Origin: Candidatus Melainabacteria bacterium
Lineage (GTDB): Bacteria > Cyanobacteriota > Vampirovibrionia > Obscuribacterales > Obscuribacteraceae
Assembly (NCBI GenBank): GCA_003963305.1
Contig: RXJR01000028.1
Span: forward strand, 288,216 to 352,215
Reading direction: 5' to 3'
DNA length: 64,000 nucleotides
Shown: piece after piece, positions 34,178 through 42,764 of the stretch
Layout of the letters: the number at the start of each line of letters is the position of its first letter
Position numbering within the stretch: position 1 is the stretch's first letter
Notes under the pieces: generated by a model
Told to the model about the DNA's origin: nothing
The model's input: only the letters and a program-made list of their open reading frames with translations
Databases searched by the model: none
Position numbers and translations under genes: made by a program

Positions 34178-34720
34178 TCAGTACGGAAAGCATGCGTTGA
34201 CGCGGCGTCTGGCGCAGACGCGATGCCGATCGTAGACCCGCTCAAGATATGTCTCCACATCTTCAAGCGAGATTCCCCAATCTTCGACCGCCACCACATA
34301 AGTGGTGCCGGCGCTGAAAGCAAGCGACGCATCAGTCGCTCGCTCTTCTTTGTGCAGACCGACGATGTGACCCAGGCGCGTGCACTGGTAGTAGCGATGC
34401 AGCACGAAAACCCAGGGATTTTTGTCGATCACCCACTCGCCACTGATGCGCCTGATCGCAAGCTCGACCAACTCTCTGTCTGATATGGTCAGACCAAGCG
34501 AATCGATGCGATTCAGCACATCGGAAGTGATCAGACTCTTGCTTCCGGACAGCAAGTCGAAGTTGCGCCTCAAGCACTCCACTATTCGAGGCGCCAACTC
34601 TCGCTCGCTTTCTTGAATCTGCCGCAGTTCGGTGACTGCGTCGTAACGAATCGCCCGATAGCGACAATACGCCACCACGAGCAGTGCCGCCGCGATAGCG
34701 ACATACAGTGATTGCAGCAA
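34178..34720 (-). CDS. Membrane-anchored hypothetical protein
   Basis: 180 residues; the only suitable start is TTG 34718-34720 behind GAGGGGTCGGTT. One N-terminal membrane segment (LYVAIAAALLVVAYC) is followed by a mixed alpha/beta domain with SDRELVELAIRRISGEWVI and a basic tail. No family recognised. It contains a CACC/GGTG-like palindrome with an 8-bp spacer at 34292-34307. Confidence 0.65.
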   Translation of the reverse strand: MLQSLYVAIAAALLVVAYCRYRAIRYDAVTELRQIQESERELAPRIVECLRRNFDLLSGSKSLITSDVLNRIDSLGLTISDRELVELAIRRISGEWVIDKNPWVFVLHRYYQCTRLGHIVGLHKEERATDASLAFSAGTTYVVAVEDWGISLEDVETYLERVYDRHRVCARRRVNACFPY

Positions 34721-34765
34721 AACCGACCCCTCTGTTGGTTATGTGTTCTGTTCGTTACGCGATTA

Positions 34766-35407
34766 CTAGAAGCGATTCAGCCAGCCTCTTGTTGCATCAC
34801 CGGCGCGGGGATGACGAGGCAAATGCTCTGACGCTGCCAACTTGATGATGCTCAAGATTGTCAGCGCTACTCCCGGCAGTATCATCACCGCCAGCAGTAT
34901 CAAAAGGTAGTGCAGGGCAGCCGAGGCTTTCTTTCCACTGACGCGCACTTCGAGCCAGATGAGGAGCTCAAGCACCGCATCACGCCATCTGCCGATGCGC
35001 CGAAGCTCTCCATGCCTGACCGCCCAGGCATGATAGACAGCGGGGCTGCACCTCTCGAACTGCCCGTCGTAGAAGGCTCGTCGCCAGCGCAAGAGCCAGA
35101 ACGCAAACGGAAGGAAGAGAAGTGCGAGGGCAAGAATTGACATTCCTGCCTGCACACTCAAATCAGCCGCTGCGCTACCGACCCCGAGCGGGTAGAACGT
35201 GTCGACGGCATTGCCGACAGCCGTGCCGACGAACAGAAAGTAGCAGTAATTCAGCTCCATGGCAGCGATGATAGCGCCAAGCCATGAACAGAATCGTCTC
35301 ACTCCTTTCACTGCTTCTGTTTCGGTCCAACTTGTTCCGACCGCATAGATATTGAAGATTGCCGTCGCCATCAAGGTCGCCGAGAGCAATCTCAGTAAAT
35401 CACTCAT
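34766..35407 (-). CDS. Multi-spanning hypothetical membrane protein
   Basis: 213 residues; GGGAGAACGGCG precedes the ATG. Four or five hydrophobic segments are visible: LSATLMATAIFNIYAVG, WLGAIIAAMELNYCYFLFVG, SILALALLFLPFAFWLL and YLLILLAVMILPGVALTIL. No catalytic motif. It is 45 bp upstream of the 180-residue anchored protein and probably cotranscribed with it. Confidence 0.72.
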   Translation of the reverse strand: MSDLLRLLSATLMATAIFNIYAVGTSWTETEAVKGVRRFCSWLGAIIAAMELNYCYFLFVGTAVGNAVDTFYPLGVGSAAADLSVQAGMSILALALLFLPFAFWLLRWRRAFYDGQFERCSPAVYHAWAVRHGELRRIGRWRDAVLELLIWLEVRVSGKKASAALHYLLILLAVMILPGVALTILSIIKLAASEHLPRHPRAGDATRGWLNRF

Positions 35408-35438
35408 CGCCGTTCTCCCAAGTTTTCTTTGTTTAGGA

Positions 35439-36065
35439 CTACTTCACGGTGAAGTCTTCCAGAGGCACGAAGCTGATGTCTTCGTCAACAAAGCCGACGA
35501 CTCCAGCTCTCTTGCCGGTTTCTGAGAACTGCCAGACGGAAATTTTTCCGAATGGCGGCGGAGGCGGCGGCACCTCCAAACGCGAGCGAAACTTGGCGTA
35601 CCACAACAAGCGACCGTTTTGAGCCAGACGAGCGTCACTGCCGAGACAATGAACGATCATCGATTCATCGGCATAGAGTATGCAAGGCACTCCAAGCCGC
35701 TTCTCCACCTCTTCCAGGCAGGCAACAACCATATCTGCGGCCTTTTTGGGCGAGATGCCCTTGAACTGATGCTCGTCTTCCACGTCAAGGGCAGGAAACA
35801 AGTCACCCGGTGCAAGAGAACCGACCACGTCGACAAAGTGAGCCGCTTGCAAGACCGGCGACACGTCGGCGCTGAAGTAGTGGTAAGGACCACTGGGAAT
35901 TCCAGCGGTCCTGGCTGCCTGCCGGTTCGACGCGAACTTGTTGTCAACGAAGCTCACGCCTTCAGAAGCCTTCAGGAAAATGAAGTTACAACCGCCAGCC
36001 TTCAAGCGCTTGAAGTCGACTTCTCCCTGATGGTGCGAGATGTCCAGTCCGTCTATTGTGCTCAT
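35439..36065 (-). CDS. GH25-family lysozyme-like protein
   Basis: GH25 enzymes hydrolyse the glycan chain of peptidoglycan. The 208-residue protein begins STIDGLDISHHQGEVDFKRL, matching the family DvSxHQGxIdW start with its catalytic Asp. It continues with FIFLKASEG, GPYHYFSAD, and PALDVEDEH, the catalytic D-x-E region, and SVWQFSETG near the end. It is a complete single domain. There is no signal peptide, so release would need another route, or it acts inside, or is an effector. The next gene in transcription order is the membrane protein at 34766. Confidence 0.92.
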   Translation of the reverse strand: MSTIDGLDISHHQGEVDFKRLKAGGCNFIFLKASEGVSFVDNKFASNRQAARTAGIPSGPYHYFSADVSPVLQAAHFVDVVGSLAPGDLFPALDVEDEHQFKGISPKKAADMVVACLEEVEKRLGVPCILYADESMIVHCLGSDARLAQNGRLLWYAKFRSRLEVPPPPPPFGKISVWQFSETGKRAGVVGFVDEDISFVPLEDFTVK

Positions 36066-36104
36066 GTCACGAACCCTTTCAACTCTATGTCACTGGGATT
36101 CGCG

Positions 36105-36521
36105 TCACGCTGCGGACTTGAACTTCTCAGGACGGTAGCCGATCTCGGCCATTCCAGAGACAACTTTCTGACCATGTTGATTGGTCACAATCGTCTCCAA
36201 TTCCATAACCCCGCCTTCGAGACTGGTGATGGTGGCAGTGGCTGTAATCGTATCACCGGCCCTCACAGGCAGATGAAACTGCACGAACTGCGCTCGATAA
36301 ATGGCTCCCGGTCCGGGAATCTGCGTGCCGATGACGGCAGAGATAAGCCCGACAGAGAGGACGCCGTGAGCGATGCAACCCTTGAAGATCGTGCCCGCAG
36401 CATAGTCCGGATCGAGATGGACAGGGTTGTTATCGAGGGTAATCTCGGCAAAACCCGCGATGTCCTTTTCCGTTACTGTTTTGGATAACTGGGCGCTGTC
36501 GCCCACCTTCCACACGTTCAT
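36105..36521 (-). CDS. MaoC-like (R)-specific enoyl-CoA hydratase
   Basis: 138 residues. A hot-dog-fold hydratase with the signature DNNPVHLDPDYA; the Asp and His of D-x(3-4)-P-(V/I)-H are the catalytic pair. FKGCIAHGVLSVGLIS follows, the usual helix after the active site. Length equals PhaJ-type enzymes, which convert enoyl-CoA to (R)-3-hydroxyacyl-CoA. With thiolase and acyl-CoA ligase in the window it fits fatty-acid or polyhydroxyalkanoate metabolism. Confidence 0.92.
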   Translation of the reverse strand: MNVWKVGDSAQLSKTVTEKDIAGFAEITLDNNPVHLDPDYAAGTIFKGCIAHGVLSVGLISAVIGTQIPGPGAIYRAQFVQFHLPVRAGDTITATATITSLEGGVMELETIVTNQHGQKVVSGMAEIGYRPEKFKSAA

Positions 36522-36575
36522 TTTCGCCTCCTCTTAAGGCATTTGAATTGAGTTCACACTCTGTGTAAGCCGAGA

Positions 36576-36608
36576 CTGAACAGGCGAAGCCGAGCTTCGT
36601 CTGTTCAG
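36576..36608 (-). other. Long stem-loop after the 105-residue ORF
   Basis: CTGAACAGGCGAAGC and GCTTCGTCTGTTCAG form 15-bp arms with one mismatch around a three-base loop. It starts about 24 bp past the stop codon. A partial direct copy of the second arm (CTTCGTCTGCTCAGG) lies just upstream at about 36625. No U-tract. Confidence 0.7.
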
Positions 36609-36631
36609 GTCGCTACACGAACTTCGTCTGC

Positions 36632-36949
36632 TCAGGCGTGACCGAGCTTGCGCTGCTCATCTGCCCAGAGTTCACGAGCCTGTTTCTGCAGTTTGCGCCG
36701 AGCCTGACTTTTCGAGTCATACGAAAAGCAGGGATGACGCAAATATTGAGTGTCGGCAATCTCACGCCAAACATAGTTGTCGAGGTGCTGAAGTTCCAGG
36801 TAGCGCACAGTACGGTGCCCATTTTTGAAGCTGCGGGCACTCACAACAATGCGATATCCATTTTCTTCCCATAAGGGGCGTGGTTCTCGGGGCTGGCGCG
36901 GAAGCCGAGCCAGTCCGACCGAAGCAAGAATCTTGTCGAGGAGCATCAT
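36632..36949 (-). CDS. Small basic hypothetical protein
   Basis: 105 residues; ATG-ATG start with GGAGAGA upstream. It is rich in Arg, Leu and aromatic residues, contains YLELQHLDNYVWREI, and ends with a basic helix (SQARRKLQKQARELWADEQ). No membrane segment. Possibly nucleic-acid binding by composition. It is flanked on both sides by strong stem-loops, so it looks like a single-gene transcript. Confidence 0.7.
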   Translation of the reverse strand: MMLLDKILASVGLARLPRQPREPRPLWEENGYRIVVSARSFKNGHRTVRYLELQHLDNYVWREIADTQYLRHPCFSYDSKSQARRKLQKQARELWADEQRKLGHA

Positions 36950-36981
36950 TCTCTCCAGGTAATCTGTTGGAATTTAGAGTA

Positions 36982-37009
36982 ACGGTGTCACCACAAGTGG
37001 TGACACCGT
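36982..37009 (-). repeat. 13-bp-arm palindrome containing CACC-N6-GGTG, after pepN
   Basis: ACGGTGTCACCAC, two bases, GTGGTGACACCGT: perfect arms. The core CACCACAAGTGGTG (36989-37002) is a member of the 14-bp palindrome family. It begins about 10 bp past the M1 aminopeptidase stop. In RNA it would be a very stable hairpin; the minus-strand sequence after it has no U-tract. Confidence 0.8.
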
Positions 37010-37019
37010 CTGCTGTTGA

Positions 37020-39716
37020 CTACTTACTGATACCGCGCACAAGCACCAGCAGTTCGTCGACTACCGTCTCCATGTCAGGCTCGCACCGGGCGCGCATGGC
37101 GATGTTGAGGTGCTGCCGATCGACTATCTGAGAAACGAGAACTTCGCTTCCTGTAAGCTTTTCGGCGTGCAGCGAGAGGAACTCCTGCACAGCCTGCGCA
37201 TCCTCGGGTCGATCGAGATCGCCGAGTCCGTTCAGACCACGCAGCAACAGACTGATCGTAAGTTTGTCAGCCAACTCAGCGAAGCGCTCCCTGAACATCG
37301 CCCAGACCCGATACCGAACCCTGGAATTGGCGAACAGGAAGCCAATCACGGAGCCTGCCATCTGCTGATCAATCCTGTCGTTGAGAATTTCTGACAGGGT
37401 GTTTTCAGCCAGCGCCGGCTCGCTGAGAAGAGTCAGCGCAGTCAGAACCATCGTGATCTGCTGTGGTGTAAGCACCTTCACTGCAGGGTTCAGAAGCCCG
37501 AACAATTCCGCATAGGTGCCAGCATCGCCCTCGGTGGCAACCGAAAATATAGCGGCGTTGAGAACATCGCCGTCGACATCTTCGCCAGCCAACCACGGCA
37601 GATAGGCATTCTTGCGGGCCAACCGTTCGAAGCCCGGCAGTCTCTGCCGACTAATGATGGCGAGAATGCGCCCACGCAGCTCGGTAGTCTGGGGCGACTC
37701 GCCTTGACTGCGTTTCCATCCCAGCTCAGTGTAGAGCGGAGCGGTCAGTTCCTCGACAACGGCGCGCACCGTCTCCCTACACTTCTCGCTGCCATAGGAA
37801 CCGAGCCGACCCAGGCTCATCGAGATGATGCGCCAGACATTCGGGTCGCGGTCATATTTGAACGTGAGCAGCAGCTTCATATAGATGCTGGCACTCAAGC
37901 GACCAGTCTGCAACGCAGCCCAGGCGTCATTGAGCAGAATGAATCGCTCAACGCCGGTCAGTTTCTCCTGAGCATTGGCAGCGAGTTGCTCGAACAGTTC
38001 GTCATCGTAACTGGTGTGATAGAAACCATGCCCACCAGCGTTAACAACGAGCCACTGGAAGTCGGCGCCCAGGTCGAAGACCTGCTCGCGTTCATCCAGG
38101 TGCAAGAGCGTTTCGAATGCCTTCCCGTCCTCGCCGTAGGCGCGAACGAAGAGCGGCACCTGCCAGAGCTGTTCGCTTTCCACATCGCCCGGCTCCAGCG
38201 TGAATCGCGCCTGTCTGACGGTAATGGACGACTTGCCGGCCCGCTTCACCGAGATATTCGGGAATCCGGACTGCTTGGTCCAGCCCTCCATGAAACCGCG
38301 CACGTCCAAGCCGGTGACTTCGCCGATCGAGTCCCAGAGCTGTTCGGTCGTAGCGTTGCCCCAGTCGTACCGCGGGTCGTTGTTGAACGCCTGCATGCCG
38401 CTCTGGAAGCCATCTTTAACCAGAGCGTCAAGGCAGGTCTGCATCATCCTGAGAACAGCCGAGCCTTTGTTGTAGGTGATCACGTCGAACTGCGCCTCGC
38501 ACTCCTTGATGGTTCGGACGGGCGAGACCACCGAACGGGTGCTCTTGAGCGAGTCAACGTCCATCGCTGCCGCGCGACCCTGCGCGAAGTTATCCCAGAC
38601 CTTGAATTCCGGGAAGAGTTTGTCGGCGATGAGATAGCTCATGAAGGTGGCGCGCAGCTCGTTGAGCGAGAGCTGAGACCAGTCTTCCATGGTGTGACGA
38701 TTGCCGTCCCAGGTGTGATCGAGTTCGTGCAGGACGATGATAGCCACCTGCAGCAGTTGCGCAACCGTCGCCTTGAGGCGGTCGATGAGCACGTATTCCA
38801 TGCGAAAAGTGAACATGCCGTCGTTTTCCATGGCTCCCGCGGAGAAGCCAGGAACGGCGATCAGGTCGAGCTTGCGGTTGGGATATTTCTGCCCGTGAAA
38901 TTCCTCCAGCAGAGGCAGACCGCGACTGACCACCTCGAGCGCAAAATCCATCAGGTGTTTGTTGCCGGGCGGCGCCCAGACTCGCACTTCGACGCTGCCG
39001 ACCCACTTCGGATCACTCGACTCGAGATCACCGACCACCTGCGCGATGACATAAGTCGGCAGACGATTCGAGGTCTCGAAATAGACGACCTTGTTGCCCG
39101 AAGGAAGATACTCCACGCGCAGATCGTCACCGTTGGAACGCACCGCCTGGTCGGCAGGCACTTCAGCCACCACCGAGAATTTGCACTTGTAGTCGACAGG
39201 CCCCGGCTGATCGAAGCTCGGCACCCAGCGCCTGAAATCGGCGGGTTCAGACTGCGTGCAACCGACCGTGTAGGTTTCGCCGTTGGCTCCTTTCACAGAG
39301 GAAAGATAGAAGCCCTTCAGCTTCTTGTTGAACGCGGCGCGATAGTTGCCGACCGAGAGCAAGCCGCGGCCGACCGGCAACTTCTCATCGAAGTGGAACC
39401 AGAATTGCTCCTTTTCGGCGTCTTCACGAATGCTGGCAGTATGCACGACACCATTGCAGTCCTCGAACGTCACGTCGGAGATTTGCATTTCGACTGCATT
39501 GATCGGGAACGCGTCGACCGGATTTCTCACATCGACGGCGATAGTCACTGAGCCGCTGAAATGCGGGTCAGCACCCTTGATGATCGAGTGAATGCGGAGC
39601 CGATACTCCGGCTCGTCGCCAGGGAGAGTGGCCGGAACCACATCCTGAGGCAGAAAGTAAGCCGGCAGCGCCGACTTCAAGTGCAGCTTCCTGCAATGAG
39701 CGCAGAACTGTTTCAT
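37020..39716 (-). CDS. M1-family aminopeptidase (aminopeptidase N-like)
   Basis: Removes N-terminal residues from peptides. It has 898 residues and AAAGGACTCGAAC before the ATG. GAMEN (294-298) is the exopeptidase signature. Zinc motif HELDH (330-334) within VLHELDHTWDGN and the third ligand Glu353 in SLNELRATF are all present. The family usually has HExxHxWFGN and NEGFA, so this is a divergent member. The large helical C-terminal domain is intact. The N-terminus starts with a C-x-x-C-x3-H cluster (FCAHCRKLH) that might bind zinc. No signal peptide, so it is cytosolic. Confidence 0.94.
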   Translation of the reverse strand: MKQFCAHCRKLHLKSALPAYFLPQDVVPATLPGDEPEYRLRIHSIIKGADPHFSGSVTIAVDVRNPVDAFPINAVEMQISDVTFEDCNGVVHTASIREDAEKEQFWFHFDEKLPVGRGLLSVGNYRAAFNKKLKGFYLSSVKGANGETYTVGCTQSEPADFRRWVPSFDQPGPVDYKCKFSVVAEVPADQAVRSNGDDLRVEYLPSGNKVVYFETSNRLPTYVIAQVVGDLESSDPKWVGSVEVRVWAPPGNKHLMDFALEVVSRGLPLLEEFHGQKYPNRKLDLIAVPGFSAGAMENDGMFTFRMEYVLIDRLKATVAQLLQVAIIVLHELDHTWDGNRHTMEDWSQLSLNELRATFMSYLIADKLFPEFKVWDNFAQGRAAAMDVDSLKSTRSVVSPVRTIKECEAQFDVITYNKGSAVLRMMQTCLDALVKDGFQSGMQAFNNDPRYDWGNATTEQLWDSIGEVTGLDVRGFMEGWTKQSGFPNISVKRAGKSSITVRQARFTLEPGDVESEQLWQVPLFVRAYGEDGKAFETLLHLDEREQVFDLGADFQWLVVNAGGHGFYHTSYDDELFEQLAANAQEKLTGVERFILLNDAWAALQTGRLSASIYMKLLLTFKYDRDPNVWRIISMSLGRLGSYGSEKCRETVRAVVEELTAPLYTELGWKRSQGESPQTTELRGRILAIISRQRLPGFERLARKNAYLPWLAGEDVDGDVLNAAIFSVATEGDAGTYAELFGLLNPAVKVLTPQQITMVLTALTLLSEPALAENTLSEILNDRIDQQMAGSVIGFLFANSRVRYRVWAMFRERFAELADKLTISLLLRGLNGLGDLDRPEDAQAVQEFLSLHAEKLTGSEVLVSQIVDRQHLNIAMRARCEPDMETVVDELLVLVRGISK

Positions 39717-39741
39717 GTTCGAGTCCTTTCGATTTACTTTT

Positions 39742-40113
39742 TCAAGAAGCTTTTTGAGTTTCGCTGAGACACCAGATCAGCAGCGCCAAGACGAGCATGA
39801 CCGTCCACAGCCCGAGCAGGCTGTAAAAAGCGCCCATGCTACCGAGCTGGATGTTTGCACCCACGGTGAATGCAAAACCGAACACCGTGCCAACCTGGAA
39901 ACCATGGTTGACACATTGATCGTCGGTAAACCCGAACAGCTTCGTACCGAGCTGCTGGGCGAACACACCCGTGCACACCCCGGTTACGACCACGCCTGCA
40001 ACGAGGAGCAGAATCAGCCCGAGCGTGCCACCAATTGCAGTGCCGACGCCGATGCCCACTTCCTGGAAGGCGTGGAAAACGGTCATTGTATGTTGTACAG
40101 GTGCTTCGTGCAT
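39742..40113 (-). CDS. Small two- or three-helix membrane protein
   Basis: 123 residues; ATG 40111-40113 with AGGA eight bases before. Hydrophobic Gly-rich segments occur at GTLGLILLLVAGVVVTGVCTG and FGFAFTVGANIQLG, and a final helix at LGLWTVMLVLALLIW. No family recognised. It sits 25 bp upstream of the aminopeptidase N gene. Confidence 0.7.
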   Translation of the reverse strand: MHEAPVQHTMTVFHAFQEVGIGVGTAIGGTLGLILLLVAGVVVTGVCTGVFAQQLGTKLFGFTDDQCVNHGFQVGTVFGFAFTVGANIQLGSMGAFYSLLGLWTVMLVLALLIWCLSETQKAS

Positions 40114-40145
40114 TTGACAATCCTCACTTTTTCTTGATGGTGGAA

Positions 40146-41243
40146 TCAGCGCAGGCAGAAACGACACAGTTGGTCGATCAGCCTCGGGACGATTCCGTTT
40201 GCTGCCGGAGCTGGTCCGCCGCGCTCATACTCTTCGAGCACTTCGCAGAAGACACCGGCTCTTTTGATATTGGACAGCCAGCTCGTGATGCCGTTGAACT
40301 GCTGAACGAACATGGTCATTGAGCTGACCGATTTGCTGAAGGCGAGACTTGCCGTTGTCACAGCTCCAATCTCCATCGGCGTCGCGCCGTTGAAGAGATG
40401 CTGGAAGAAGAGCGGCGCCATCACCACCATTCCGAGTATCTCCGTCCACTTGTTGAACGGATAGGTGACAGCCGAGACGTTGCGATTAACGCTCAGCATG
40501 CGGTTGCGAACTTCCATGACGGCAGAGAGCGACACGAGAACCTTCTCACGCTCATCGTCCGCCTCGGACGGATCGACCTCGTTGGCATTGGTGATCGCTG
40601 TGCGCAGGGCACCATCGAGTTCACCTTTGTCATTACTGAGCTTGATCAGCGACTTGCCGACATAGGTGACGACAACAGTGCCGAGAATCGACCAGGCGAT
40701 CGCTTCGATCATGAGATTCTTGTTGATCTCGAAGAGCTGGATACTACCCATGACCAGGTCGAACAGATAAGACACCGCCGCCATACTGAGCCCGACCAGA
40801 CCGTTGAAGAAATCTTCAAAAGCCTGTGTCATGGCCGCCTCCGGACTTTTCAGACGGTGATTCAGCCTGGCTTTATCGAAAATGCCAGGCTGATACCAGC
40901 GCCTGACTATATTTTCGACGGTAACCTGGAACCCGTCGTTAGCCAGCTTGGTGCGAAGATACTCGTAAGCAACTGTCGACACCATATAAGCCAGCAGGAT
41001 TGCCACCCAGAGCTGAATAGCAACTTTCCACTTGTCGTAGTCCTGGCGCTGCATCAGCGTCATCGCCTCGCCTGCGATTTTTCCGGCGAAGTACATGATC
41101 GTCGCCGAGCCGAACATCAGAGCCGTGGCAGCCAGGGTGCAAACGATAATTTCTCGCTTGCGCTGGTGCCAGTATGGCCCACAGATAAGACGCACTCGCT
41201 GCCAGGCGAGATGCGTCTCCATGTCTTCTTTTGTGCCGTTCAT
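40146..41243 (-). CDS. SbmA/BacA-like (ABC-membrane-type) transporter protein without ATPase domain
   Basis: 365 residues from ATG 41241-41243 after GGAGAGTGCT. Six hydrophobic segments are seen. The cytosolic loop NIVRRWYQPGIFDKARLNHR and the following KSPEAAMTQAFEDF resemble the W-x-x-xYYR and NPDQRI-D segments of SbmA/BacA and ABC_membrane_2 proteins. No Walker motifs, so it would act alone or with another ATPase. SbmA-type proteins import peptides, which would suit a region full of peptidases. The match is by pattern and is moderate. Confidence 0.6.
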   Translation of the reverse strand: MNGTKEDMETHLAWQRVRLICGPYWHQRKREIIVCTLAATALMFGSATIMYFAGKIAGEAMTLMQRQDYDKWKVAIQLWVAILLAYMVSTVAYEYLRTKLANDGFQVTVENIVRRWYQPGIFDKARLNHRLKSPEAAMTQAFEDFFNGLVGLSMAAVSYLFDLVMGSIQLFEINKNLMIEAIAWSILGTVVVTYVGKSLIKLSNDKGELDGALRTAITNANEVDPSEADDEREKVLVSLSAVMEVRNRMLSVNRNVSAVTYPFNKWTEILGMVVMAPLFFQHLFNGATPMEIGAVTTASLAFSKSVSSMTMFVQQFNGITSWLSNIKRAGVFCEVLEEYERGGPAPAANGIVPRLIDQLCRFCLR

Positions 41244-41334
41244 AGCACTCTCCATTGTTGTCGCAAAACTGCCGCACTACATTCAGTGGCGCAGCAACTT
41301 TCCGTTCATTTGAAGCTGGAGCTGTTTCAGGAGA

Positions 41335-41398
41335 TTCCAAACCATTCCCTGAGACCCCAAGACCAATTGGCATAGTGGTGCCAGGGAATGGTCTGGAA
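41335..41398 (-). other. Long inverted repeat upstream of the SbmA-like gene
   Basis: TTCCAAACCATTCCCTG (41335-41351) and CAGGGAATGGTCTGGAA (41382-41398) form 17-bp arms with one mismatch and a 30-nt loop. It lies in the 237-bp spacer before the SbmA-like gene. Confidence 0.7.
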
Positions 41399-41434
41399 CG
41401 GGAAAGACCTGAACGCTCCAACTTACTCACCCCG

Positions 41435-41465
41435 GAGTGCGCCGCACCGCATTCGCGGCGCACTC
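41435..41465 (-). other. Stem-loop after the LOG-family gene
   Basis: GAGTGCGCCGC and GCGGCGCACTC, 11 perfect pairs and a 9-nt loop, ending about 16 bp from the LOG stop codon. Together with the long inverted repeat at 41335 it makes a two-hairpin spacer. Confidence 0.7.
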
Positions 41466-41480
41466 ACATCTCAAACATCG

Positions 41481-42173
41481 TTAACCGCCGGACATAATCG
41501 CGAGAATTCGCCTGGCGAAGTCCTCGGATTTGGTCGAGAGGATGTCGACGATGTTGATCGACTCATAGTCGGCAGGGCTGATGCGCGGACCAAGTTCGAG
41601 CCCCGTCGTGCTCGTCTGGAACTCCATCTGGCGCGAGTAGTAACCGTGCATCTCCAGAATGAAGACATCCGCAGCCGGCAGCAAGCCAAGCTTCATGCGG
41701 TTGAGCAGATCCACCTTCTCGTGCAGAGTGCCAAGCCGCCCCGGCAAGATGTTGAACACGCGGGAACCGAAGAAGAGTGCATCATGACGCGAGTTGAGAT
41801 CGCCGAACTTGTAGGCAAGCGACTGCTCAGTCACGTACTGATTGAACTCCTCATTCAGAAAGCTCACGCCGAGCGCAACAGCCAGGTCAGGACGGTTGGC
41901 CAGATAGCAGCCGTAATGGGGCGCCTCCATGAGACCGGCATTACCACCGGTTTTCTGCGCGATGCCGCCCTCCGCAACCAGAACTCTGGAGACCTCGGCC
42001 ACCCACTTGTAGACCAGTGTCTCGGCGCCGAGAGTCCTGGAGCCGAGCCATGTGCATTGCGGCCCGATAGCTGCCAGACGCTGCAAAGCATCAGACAACA
42101 TATCGGCGCGCCCCTGGATGCCATCGAGATGGGATGCCAGAGCCTGCTCGGAGGTCAAGAATTTTGCTTTCAT
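41481..42173 (-). CDS. LOG-family phosphoribohydrolase-like protein
   Basis: LOG proteins release bases from nucleoside 5'-monophosphates. The 230-residue protein has the Rossmann start (TWLGSRTLGAE), the KTGGNAGLMEA loop, and LPGRLGTLHE where the family signature is PGGxGTxxE. The second Gly of PGG is Arg, which may alter activity. It starts 3 bp after the Nudix stop, so it is in one operon with the Nudix and S33 hydrolase. Substrate unknown. Confidence 0.85.
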   Translation of the reverse strand: MKAKFLTSEQALASHLDGIQGRADMLSDALQRLAAIGPQCTWLGSRTLGAETLVYKWVAEVSRVLVAEGGIAQKTGGNAGLMEAPHYGCYLANRPDLAVALGVSFLNEEFNQYVTEQSLAYKFGDLNSRHDALFFGSRVFNILPGRLGTLHEKVDLLNRMKLGLLPAADVFILEMHGYYSRQMEFQTSTTGLELGPRISPADYESINIVDILSTKSEDFARRILAIMSGG

Positions 42174-42176
42174 TTA

Positions 42177-42764
42177 TTACTCCGCTGTTTCGAGCAACAT
42201 TGCTCTCAGTTCATGAAAGTCGTTGAAGTCGTCGACCCGCACCTGCCTGCCTTCCAGAAACATCCGGTAGACAATCAAGACGAGATCCTGTTGAGCGCCG
42301 TAAGTGCTCAGAGATGGCGCCACGGTGCAAGCTATCTCCCTGACGTCGATGAACTCGCACTTCGTCGCTTCCCCATCCAGGGGAAACGGCTCACCGACAA
42401 CATCAGCCAGGTAGATGTGATCCGGGGCACCGTAGTGTCCCATCACCGCTACATCGGCCAGCTCCGCCGCACATCTTCCGTGCGTCAGCTTGCCGAGCGT
42501 GCTATCACGCACATCCGAGTAGGGGTCGGTTTTGATCGCCCACAGTTTGACGTTTGTCAAAGTGGCGCCCTTGCCGCCGGCCTCCTGCCCGAACTCAGCG
42601 TGAATGCACTCCTCGTGACTCTGAGCGGGGAGTTCAACTCGCCCGCCAACAAGCGTCTTGCGCTTGCCGTGCTTCTTAGCGTGAGTGATCACGCAGACCA
42701 GATACGGGTCGTCGGGATGTCGCGCGATTACCGTGCTGGTCGGAACAGCGATAGAAAATGTCAT
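42177..42764 (-). CDS. Nudix-like hydrolase
   Basis: 195 residues. The segment beginning LVGGRVELPAQSHEECI and continuing to GQEAGG aligns with the Nudix box GX5EX7REUXEEXGU. It keeps the first Gly and Glu and the closing E-x-G, but the central R-E is replaced. That would weaken classic catalysis or change the substrate. Beta strands before and after the box suit the fold. The start overlaps the upstream S33 gene stop (ATGA type), and the LOG gene follows after 3 bp. A nucleotide-sanitation role with LOG is inferred. Confidence 0.75.
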   Translation of the reverse strand: MTFSIAVPTSTVIARHPDDPYLVCVITHAKKHGKRKTLVGGRVELPAQSHEECIHAEFGQEAGGKGATLTNVKLWAIKTDPYSDVRDSTLGKLTHGRCAAELADVAVMGHYGAPDHIYLADVVGEPFPLDGEATKCEFIDVREIACTVAPSLSTYGAQQDLVLIVYRMFLEGRQVRVDDFNDFHELRAMLLETAE

